Source: Ptychodera flava
Lineage: Eukaryota; Hemichordata; Enteropneusta; Ptychoderidae
Direction: 5' to 3'
DNA length: 64,000 nucleotides
NCBI RefSeq assembly: GCF_041260155.1
Contig: NC_091942.1
Location: forward strand, 14,347,501 to 14,411,500
Shown here: one piece after another, positions 56,254-64,000 of the stretch
Numbering within the stretch: position 1 is the first letter of the stretch
Layout: the number at the start of each line of letters is the position of its first letter
Translations under genes and position numbers: made by a program
The notes under the pieces: model-generated
Databases searched by the model: none
What the model saw: only the letters and a program-made list of their open reading frames with translations
Told to the model about the DNA's origin: nothing

Positions 56254-57441
56254 GTAGAGTTCACACCAGTATCCAAAAAGAAACAGAAACCTTTCCGGTT
56301 TTTATGCGACAAGTGTGGCAAGGGTTTCAGGAGAAATGAACAGCTCAAAGTCCACATGGGGAGACATACTGGTACAAGAGAAAAAAATTTAGTTTGCAAA
56401 GAGTGTGGTAGGGTTTTCTCTCACAGTAACGGTCTTAAAGTCCACATGATGATACATACAAATGAAAGGCCATTCGTCTGCAAAGAGTGTGGCAAGGGAT
56501 TCACAAGAAACAGAGAACTTAACCTTCACTTGAGTGTACACACAAATATAAAACCATTTCTCTGTGAATTTTGCGGTAAGGGCTTTGCACGGAATGGACG
56601 TCTGAAGGACCACATGAGGATACACACAAATGAGAGGCCATTCGTTTGTACAGTGTGCGGCAAGGGTTTTGCTATTAATGGTAATCTTGTAGTTCACATG
56701 AAAACCCATACAAAGGAAGGGCTCTATATATGCCCAGTGTGTGGTAAGGCTTGTTCACAGAGTGCGCATCTCAAGGTTCATATGAGAACGCACACAAAAG
56801 AAAGACCCTATCTGTGTGAAATGTGTGGCAAGGCGTTTGCACAGAGTGGAGGCCTTAAATCCCACATGATGACCCACACTGGCGAGATGCCGTTTATCTG
56901 CACAATATGCAACAAGGCTTTTACTCATACCGGTAGCCTGAAATCTCACATGATGACGCATACCAAGGAAAAACCACATATCTGCGAAGTGTGTGGACGG
57001 AGCTTTGCACACTCTGGCAATCTCAAAGTTCACCTCAGGATACACGCTGAAGTAAAGCCATTTGTCTGCAAAGTGTGTGGTAAAGGGTATACTCTGAGTA
57101 GATCTCTAAAAAATCATTATAGCAAGGTTCACAATTATCTTGACTTGCAGATTGAATATCCTTCTGGTTTTGAAAATGAAAGCTTTTCTGCTGCTGATAA
57201 TGGCCTGCAGATTGTATATCCTTCAGCTTCTGTTTTTGAAAATAAAATGTACTCTACTGATGATGATGATAAAATAGCCAATAATGGCCAACAGATTGAT
57301 AATCCTTCAGCTTCTGTTTTTGAAGATGAAACATACTCTGCTAATAACGATGATAAAATAGCCGATAATGGCCTACAGATTGATAATCCTTCAGCTCCTG
57401 TTTTTGAACATGAAATCTACTGTCCTAATGTCAGTGATTAA
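55990..57441 (+). CDS. C2H2 zinc-finger protein with ten fingers and tandem-repeat termini
   Basis: 483 aa in one open exon, ATG 55990 to TAA 57439-57441; probably a nuclear DNA-binding protein. Residues 1-88 are four 22-aa acidic repeats (MDSIEDSSSAESVAQAVPEK type). Ten C2H2 fingers follow, with first Cys at 106, 136, 164, 192, 220, 248, 276, 304, 332 and 360. The spacing is 28 except for a longer first linker. Linkers are TNERP/TKERP-like rather than the classic TGEKP. Finger 6 has Cys in place of the core Phe (GKACSQ). The last finger has a HX4H ending (HYSKVH). The tail 383-483 has 28-aa acidic repeats (IDNPSASVFE). No KRAB, SCAN or BTB domain is visible. The frame stays open upstream to 55933 without another ATG, so a spliced extension is possible. 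It cannot be assigned to a named family. Confidence 0.9.
   Translation: MDSIEDSSSAESVAQAVPEKSGMDSMEDSSSAESVAQAVPEKSSMDSMEDSSSAESVAQAVPEKSGMDSIEDSSSAECVAQAVPETENVEFTPVSKKKQKPFRFLCDKCGKGFRRNEQLKVHMGRHTGTREKNLVCKECGRVFSHSNGLKVHMMIHTNERPFVCKECGKGFTRNRELNLHLSVHTNIKPFLCEFCGKGFARNGRLKDHMRIHTNERPFVCTVCGKGFAINGNLVVHMKTHTKEGLYICPVCGKACSQSAHLKVHMRTHTKERPYLCEMCGKAFAQSGGLKSHMMTHTGEMPFICTICNKAFTHTGSLKSHMMTHTKEKPHICEVCGRSFAHSGNLKVHLRIHAEVKPFVCKVCGKGYTLSRSLKNHYSKVHNYLDLQIEYPSGFENESFSAADNGLQIVYPSASVFENKMYSTDDDDKIANNGQQIDNPSASVFEDETYSANNDDKIADNGLQIDNPSAPVFEHEIYCPNVSD
57145..57438 (+). repeat. 84-bp in-frame repeat in the zinc-finger C-terminal tail
   Basis: Units begin at 57145 (short, 60 bp), 57205, 57289 and 57373 (partial). 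Each carries CAGATT, CCTTCAGCTYCTGTTTTTGA and a GATGATAAAATAGCC block. Confidence 0.9.
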
Positions 57442-57609
57442 ATAACTGATCAAACACCCTAGGACCTCTTTGCAATACTTATGAGTAGCAGCATTATTTT
57501 CATTAGAAGCTGGCAGGCAGTGATATTGGACGGCTGTTACAGCATTTTTGCTGGCTGGGATTGTGGAGAAGTATTATTGAACAGCAGTGAAACTGATAAC
57601 GACTTTGCA

Positions 57610-57615
57610 AATAAA
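57610..57615 (+). terminator. Polyadenylation signal of the zinc-finger gene
   Basis: AATAAA, 169 nt after the stop codon. Confidence 0.6.
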
Positions 57616-58453
57616 GTCCATGTAAACTGCTTGTGAACCTCAAATCTTTTACTATGATTTTTAGAGAATCTACTCAGAATAAATGTAAACTTCCAATGTT
57701 TCAGCTCGACAAAAAATAATTTTCTGTTAACACTGCCATCAACTTTTTGTGCAGCTCCGTGTGAGTTCAGTTTAGTGCTTTAGCCGCATGTGCTATATTG
57801 GTGGCTGATAGTAAGCCCATCTTTTTCATTTGTGATGATACCATTTGCCATATTTTGCCATAGCTGAATACATTTCTAGTACGCTTATGTCACAAAAGAT
57901 GTGAAACAAAAGACTGAGTAGTTAGCAAACTTTCTGATGTTAGGTTACTCCAAGTACAGTTGCCCTACAGATTAAATATAATTTGTAGTACTACTGCTTG
58001 ATTTTGAGAAAGTGTCGAGGAAGTTTTAATTGGTTTCAATCACCTCTGTTATGTGTCCGGCTATAAACCCAAAATTCATCCACCAAAATAATAAGTAGTG
58101 TGTTTGAAAATATCAGCACTCTTTTTTTTCAGTCAAAAACATAACATTTGATCAACATTTGTCTATCTCAGATTACACACATGTGCATCCAAATTGGTCA
58201 AATTATCGAAATAATGGTATGAGAGGGTAGGATGCCCTCAGACTGTATGGTACTATTCCCCATAAGGTATGTTGTTTCTGAAAACAATATGTGAACAGCA
58301 ATGTTCTTTCTATAATATCACAGAAATGCATCAAAAGTGATTAAATTCTTTTAAAATTGCCTCACTTGAGGGGAGGACCCCTTCTTGTACTCTTGTCAGA
58401 AAGTACCAGTACTCTCCTTTCTGAAACAGATATTAAAGTAATCATCTTACTCT

Positions 58454-58905
58454 GATTGCACCACAGGGAATCCAGGCTGCTAGTTATTAATATTAATTAA
58501 AGATATGAAAATTATTATTATTAATTTTAATAAAAATATGCAAAAATATTAATATTATCATCTTATTATTTTTTCGTCATTGTCATCATGCAGCAAAATT
58601 CAAGCCAAATTTTGCCAACGTTTACCACAGACAAGCTTCTCCTTGTCCCTTACCTAAAGTACTCTTCCACACACACACACACATATATACGGAAGAGTAT
58701 ATGCAGGGAAGACAGGGTTGGTGAGCCTTGGTTTAAATTTTTACTGCATGATGCTGCTGCTGATGATAATGATGATAATTAGGATCATAAGAATTATTAT
58801 TTTATCATTGTTATTTCTACATTTTTATTAAAATCAATAATAATAGTTGTCATATTTTTTCATTAAAATTAATAACTAACAGCCTGGATTTCCTGTGATT
58901 GCACC
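58454..58905. repeat. Large foldback (about 210-bp arms) around a CA microsatellite
   Basis: The left arm starts near TGCACCACAGGGAATCCAGG and the right arm ends AATCCAGG-complement CCTGGATTTCCTGTGATTGCA. The inner ends are TACTCTTCC and GGAAGAGTA, flanking (CA)n at 58669-58684. The arms are diverged, with long AT-rich stretches (TTTTAATAAAAAT in both). Confidence 0.75.
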
Positions 58906-59502
58906 TCTGGTGAGCAAAATTGGTTATAGAGTTTTGCAAAATTGGCAGACGAGAAGAGAATACCCCTCTTGTACTTTCCCCACTAAGTACTCCACTTTGT
59001 CAACTTCATCTTTGAAAAGCAAACATGTTTTCAGCAAGCATTTTCTCAGATTGTGTATATGTGCATCAAAATTGGTTATTGTTTATCAAAACCTGCCGCA
59101 TGACATGGAGACACCTAATTCTTGCATGCTTCGTAGTGAGCCTTTTCCACCTTTTATGTACATTTCTCTGCATGAAAAAAATTCATCTACAAACCTACTA
59201 TAGCGTAGAGAGCTAATTTAAGCTTTGAACTTTATTACCCTTCTGAATAAATATTACAAAGTAAGGTAAAAAAAAACCAGAAATCTGATCTGTATTTGAA
59301 CACAGGTTTATAGGAAACAGAAAATAGCAAGACTGCTTGTGAAGTCTGTTTCCTAGGTCAAAATAAATGATCACCAAAAAATACAAAATTCAATATCTTA
59401 AAGGCGCTACAGATATATTAATGTAAATCAATCAGTCAGTCAACAAATATATAATGATATATGTACAACTAAATAATTAATTTGATGCCCATGCTGATGT
59501 GC

Positions 59503-59667
59503 AGCGTCCTTGGAAGGTTATGTCTGTAAGATCGATTGTCACTATTCTCAGCACCTTAGGGAGTCTGTTTGTATTGTTCAATTGTAACGTTAAGATTCAG
59601 CCAACCAATTGGATAACAGCTTCCGAGATGCTGCACGTCAGCCCGAATATCTTCTTCCTCAACATAT
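59503..59667 (+). CDS. Candidate single exon, unrecognised, with one membrane segment
   Basis: Bounded by a possible acceptor (gatgtgcag) and a good donor (CATAT|GTAAGT). The open frame encodes RPWKVMSVRSIVTILSTLGS then LFVLFNC and a tail with WITASEMLHVSPNIFFLNI. It contains a hydrophobic stretch of about 20 residues. I recognise no family, and no partner exon is apparent within the window. Confidence 0.25.
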
Positions 59668-60384
59668 GTAAGTGGTCCTGACTTTTATTCTTAACTATGA
59701 AAGAGAACAGTTTATAAATTCCATTCAGAGCTTAGTTTATACTTTCTGTTCATGTACTTTACTGTAAGTCATTTTGGTGTGTGTGCTCCATTTAATGTTG
59801 CAGAGAAATGTAATCTTTTGTCTTTATCTCAGTTATTGACTTCTATTTTCTGTTTGTCCCTTTTCAATAAATATACTTTTAAAAGTGTCAGTTGGTAGCT
59901 ACGGCAAATTGCATACAGGTTGTGTTGACAAGTTCAGGGTCAGTAGGCTTCTTGAAAGTCCTAGAATTTTAAAGCCTCCACGAAAGTCCTGGAACAGTCC
60001 TTGAAAATGAAATGGAGAACTTGAAGTGCTTGAAAATTGGTAATTCTCAAGATTTTCAACCCGATATGAACTTTAAATGCACACGTTTCAGTATATGTTG
60101 CAGTTGTCAATAAATTGAAACTTTTGTCACAAGTCTGCTGTTGAAACTGCTGTGATCAACATCATGAACAATATTCACTAAAGATTAATTACAAAGGTCA
60201 TTAAAGATCCATTAGCTGTAACTTTGGTGACTTTTTTATTTTGTTTGTTTCTGCGTATCATCTGCAGTTTCTGGTTTGAATCCCTGAACCATGGAGAAAT
60301 TCCTAATATTTAGCTCATAAATATACCCTATATGAGTATAATCTGCATTGTTATTGTTTAAATTTTGTATTCAGGTCCGGACTA

Positions 60385-60496
60385 GAATACATTTATCAAC
60401 AATAACAATGGTCGTTTCACATACACACGCTGTGTTGGCAGAATACATTTATCAACAATAACAATGGTCGTTTCACATACACACGCTGTGTTGGCA
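60385..60496 (+). repeat. Perfect 56-bp tandem duplication
   Basis: Units 60385-60440 and 60441-60496 are identical (GAATACATTTATCAACAATA to CGCTGTGTTGGCA). Confidence 0.97.
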
Positions 60497-60599
60497 AGCA
60501 GGACAACGGACATTGGTCATGACGATCGGATTATAGTGAAATTCTGTAGTTGATACATTGAAACAGAGTAGTGAAAAATTAGTCAACAGTAGCAGCTAA

Positions 60600-61540
60600 T
60601 GTCCCTTAAGTATAGAAATATGTAATTAGCTGAAATGAAAATACTAAATTTCTATGACTGCTATCCTTGTATCACCACTTTATATAGCAAATGTAAATTT
60701 TTTTGGTCAAATCCTTCAAGCTTTATATGCCAAAATGTGAAAGAAATTCGCTGACATAAAAATGCAAAATATTTCAATAGTACATTGTGATTGTCTCATC
60801 AATATACATAGTAACTTTCATACATTTTCATTGAGTCCTTCCCATTGCATCCGTGATTTGGAAAGTCAGTTCAATATCCAAATTAGTAACTAGCTAGTGT
60901 AAAAATTCTAAGCAACTTTCAGTGATATTTTATCATAGTATCTTCAATGAACAAAGCATGTTTCATCAATTTTAATCAAGTCTTTTCAGATATATATCCC
61001 TAATTGTGAAAGTTCATTAGATATGCAAATGAGTTATTAGTTAACCCTTTGAGCACCTTAGTCAATTTTTGTTGCTCATATAAAATATACCTCAGTCAAT
61101 TTTTGTCAGATTTTTGCCAAATTTTTGATAGAAAACTGTGGCCATTCAGTTTTTCTCGAGGGTCTATGGGCCAATGTAATGTTGTGTCTATTTGGTCCAA
61201 AATTATCAAAAAAACTACAGAAAAGTTCATAACAATTGGTTAAATGTTGCACTAAAATTTTGATGGGAAAATATACAGCACTCAAAGGGTTAATTAAAAA
61301 TGCTAACGATTTTCATGAATGTTATATCCTAGCATCTCCAATCTAGATAGCAAGTTTCATCACTTAAGTCAATCCAGATATATATCCCTAATTAGATAAG
61401 TTCATTAAATATGCAAATTAGCATTAACTGAAGTAAAAATGCTTCATCACTTCCAAAAAGGTTATATCAGAGTATCTTCAATGTACATAGTAAGTTTCAT
61501 CAACTTTGATCTAGTCAAGTCAGATATATCTCTTATTAGA
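60600..61540 (+). repeat. Degenerate tandem repeat interrupted by a MITE
   Basis: Diverged units share ATATCAGAGTATCTTCAATG, ACATAGTAAGTTTCATCAA, AGATATATATCCCTAATT and GTTCATTAAATATGCAAAT. The array is split by the MITE at 61041-61293. Same style as 3897-4780. Confidence 0.7.
61041..61293 (+). mobile_element. piggyBac-type MITE, 253 bp
   Basis: TTAACCCTTTGAGCACC at the left and GCACTCAAAGGGTTAA at the right: 13-14-bp inverted repeats flanked by TTAA on both sides, as in piggyBac target duplications. A second, inverted-orientation copy is at 47170-47391. No transposase. Confidence 0.75.
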
Positions 61541-61740
61541 TTTTTGTAATTTTTTTATCATACAAAGTTCTGTTAAAGAATGCTCAAAAATTGTAAATAA
61601 ATAGTAACATAACACTTCAGGAATGGACTCTTGTGTGTTTTTAGATGGCCAATACGCTTACATGATGAAAACCTAGTTTGTGACAAAATTTGGGAAGTTA
61701 CTTATCAGCTCCACTGTCAGAGCTATTCTCGACCACGGAG

Positions 61741-61748
61741 TGACGTCA
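61741..61748. promoter_or_regulatory. Second full cAMP response element
   Basis: TGACGTCA within a CpG-richer stretch (61720-62720). It lies 780 bp upstream of the candidate first exon at 62521. Exact consensus; function unknown. Confidence 0.35.
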
Positions 61749-62520
61749 GTAGGTGAAACGCATGTACGAATGAGGTGAATGAGAGATCAGACGATACAGA
61801 AGAGCGAATGAAACAGAAATTGTGTGGAAAAAAGCAGAACTAAAAATTATGTCATTTATTTATATTGAAACTTTGAATATTGCTTTGGTGGTTGAAAAAT
61901 CCAAACTTCCCACGGTGCTGTGACGCAAAAATGACTTAAGAACCCGCAAGTACCCGGATGACCAGATGTCGAGAGTAAAGATAGGTTGGTTGACTCTAGT
62001 GACTGTCACCCTCAGTCAACTTTGCACTGCTGCTCAGTAACAGCTACGCAGAAAACATTTTACGTATAAGAGAAGTCTGTCAGATTCTGCAAATTTTGAT
62101 TTGTTCATATGATGAAATTAGCATATGCACAATTATTTTGCTGATTTTCTGATTTTCGGTCAAGCATTTTCTCAGATACAGCTGGATGCCGTTCTCTGAT
62201 AGATTCAAAGTTTGATGTATGGCTACTTTGGGATGTTCTTATAAGTGGCATAAAAATTTGAGAATCAGTTGTAAATTCACGTTTTTTAGAATTTCTCTCA
62301 TATTTTGTCTGATTAATTAAAAATATCAGAAACTATCGAAAGGCAAGTTCCCTTACTTCCATTCACAACCACCTTCTCCAAGGATCTAAGGGTCTATCAC
62401 CTAGGATATTGCAAGTGGACGCTATGTGAAGTTTGTCATATCGTTCATATGGAATGAGGGCGCTGTTGATCGTCGAGGAACAGCAATACAGATCACGGTC
62501 CTGATCCGTCCACAAAAGGC

Positions 62521-62590
62521 ATGGCGGGACCGTTTACAGATGAATACTTTGCGTACTGGCTTGATCGACGCCCCGGAGCAATGAAACAAT
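62521..62590 (+). CDS. Candidate first exon of a gene running off the right edge, unrecognised
   Basis: ATG in a GGCATGG context opens MAGPFTDEYFAYWLDRRPGA MKQ before a possible weak donor, CAAT|GTATAT; without splicing the frame stops at TAA two codons later. It lies in a CpG-enriched segment. The helix-like TDEYFAYWLDRRP is faintly reminiscent of N-termini of some cyclic-nucleotide phosphodiesterases, but this is too short to assign. Confidence 0.15.
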
Positions 62591-62923
62591 GTATATAATT
62601 CCAACCCTGTAAAGCAGGTGTGAAAAGTCGAGCTTAACTTATAAGGAACGTGCGAGTTTTGTGTTCGATGGCAACTTGCAGCTGAACACATCCCTACGCA
62701 GGAGCACTGATATAACCTTGGAGACATGGACAACTAATATTTCAAGTAAACTGAATGAAAAATTTTCAAGTTCAAGGTTTTTTTATAATAAAGACATGCG
62801 TTTTTTCCCCATGTAAGGCTTACTAGGATCTGATGTTTTGTGTGTGTGTATTCTGGAGTATGTCATGTATGCATATATCCCTTCCCAAAAATCCATTAAG
62901 GCTACGTTCACAAAAAACGGTTA

Positions 62924-63040
62924 GGGGGGGGGGGCTGGAGGAATTCAGGGGGGGGATTCGAAAATTTTTGGGGTAGTAGAGGGGGGGGACTTGAAAATTT
63001 TGCTCTACCTATAGGGGGGGGGACTTGAAAATTTTTTGTT
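62924..63040 (+). repeat. G-tract repeat cluster
   Basis: Four runs of 8-11 G (62924-62934, 62948-62955, 62981-62988, 63014-63022). The last two are each followed by ACTTGAAAATTTT, so they form a short tandem repeat of about 33 bp. G-quadruplex-capable. Confidence 0.85.
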
Positions 63041-64000
63041 CCCTTTTGTGTTTTACATTTGCCAATTCCAAGCTTTTGTTGATATTCAATGAAAAATGAA
63101 TACCATTTTTAATGTCATCAAAATGTTTAATGTTAGAAATAATTTAACAAAATTTTGAACCATTTTGTCACATTTCATGACTTTTATCTCGAAAAAATCT
63201 AAATGTGTGATTTGTGTTATAAAAACAAATGTGAGCCTCGTAACAGGGAAGAAGTTGCAACTGTTAATTGTTTCTGCAATATTCCTATGCAATATAACAA
63301 CTACAGTTTCTTGCTATCTCCCTACAGCATGCTCAAACATACAATATTTAGTTTGTCGACAAAGCCTGTATATATAAATATAAATATGTATTTAGTGATA
63401 ATTTAATTGGAGTCCAGACTGATAGTCAGTTGTCAGTGATACAAATGCATGGTACACATAAATAGGCTGTGATAGCAAGCTGAATACTAGACATTTCAAC
63501 AGGCTGTAGGGAGTAGAACTAGAACAAATTTGTAAAACTGAACAAAAATATTGCCAAAATTATCAAAGTTAATACAGCTACTGCCTACAGATAGTGTCAC
63601 TATCATATTAAAGCTCTGCTCCTGCAGTTTCACTGTCACTGCATACCTGATCAGTGACAGAGATAGCTCTGACTCTGATGTACATGGTAGTTGAAGAAGA
63701 ATTTGGGTCAAATGATGCTCATGACAGTGAAACATAATTGTACACAAGATCAGGCCAGAGAGCAACACATGCAAGAACACATAGTAATGTTTGAATTCTA
63801 GCATATAAGAATAATCAAATATTACAGAAAAAAGATAGGGTCACCATGCTTGGTTTTCTAAATTTTCATATTCTTGTATAAAATGATACAGATGTAAAAC
63901 TTTGAACAGTAAAGACTAAAAGTAAAAAATATTTGACCAAATGGAATTATTTATTTTTTAACCAAATTTGAAATTATTACACCCAAAATTTCAGAGATTA

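Larger units (their letters stand above)
57616..64000. other. Right-hand region without a recognised gene
   Basis: It contains a foldback around a CA tract (58454-58905), a 56-bp perfect duplication (60385-60496), a degenerate tandem repeat interrupted by a MITE (60600-61540), a CRE and CpG-richer block (61720-62720), and G-tract repeats (62924-63040). Two weak candidate exons are at 59503-59667 and 62521-62590. Nothing is seen in 57620-58440, 59700-60370 and 63050-64000. Confidence 0.55.

Noticed and set aside
55938..56399. - strand open frame of 153 codons opposite the zinc-finger N-terminus
   Set aside because: Shadow of the 66-bp coding minisatellite on the other strand.

Overview
The window is nuclear DNA of an animal. 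Its protein-coding genes are split by GT-AG introns, intergenic space is long and AT-rich, and there are many short non-autonomous repeats and microsatellites. The proteins are close to vertebrate orthologues, but the introns and repeats look invertebrate. A marine invertebrate, perhaps a deuterostome such as a hemichordate, echinoderm or amphioxus, fits best. That placement is inference; a lophotrochozoan is not excluded.

Layout. (1) 448-2808, + strand: the last three coding exons of a lysosomal alpha-L-fucosidase whose 5' part lies before the window. (2) 2809-11029: intergenic, with degenerate tandem repeats and a MITE-like family. (3) 11030-33373, - strand: a complete cAMP-dependent protein kinase type I regulatory subunit gene. 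It has ten coding exons (377 aa, all splice phases consistent) and a phase-compatible alternative first exon that would drop the dimerisation/docking domain. A full CRE lies upstream. (4) 33374-39475: intergenic, with two large foldback palindromes, a tandem duplication and TTAA-flanked elements. (5) 39476-48082 (5' non-coding exon near 54021), - strand: a complete serine hydroxymethyltransferase with seven coding exons (482 aa, cytosolic-type length). Its introns carry a 1.2-kb element with a 150-bp satellite core, a perfect hairpin and a piggyBac-type MITE. (6) 53400-54600: a CpG- and E2F-motif-rich divergent promoter block between SHMT and the next gene. (7) 55990-57441, + strand: a ten-finger C2H2 zinc-finger protein (483 aa) whose termini are built from in-frame tandem repeats. 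(8) 57442-64000: mostly repeats, with two weak candidate exons and a second CRE.

The four genes do not form a pathway: glycan catabolism, cAMP signalling, one-carbon metabolism and probable transcriptional control. PRKAR1 and SHMT lie in tandem on the - strand, the fucosidase converges on PRKAR1, and SHMT diverges from the zinc-finger gene.

The observations I rate highest are the alternative PRKAR1 first exon, the CCAAT-CRE-ATTGG cluster upstream of this cAMP-sensor gene, an in-frame alternative SHMT first exon preceded by two E2F-like sites, and the structured repeats (150-bp satellite element, foldbacks, TTAA-flanked MITEs). I see no tRNA, rRNA, CRISPR array or complete autonomous transposon.
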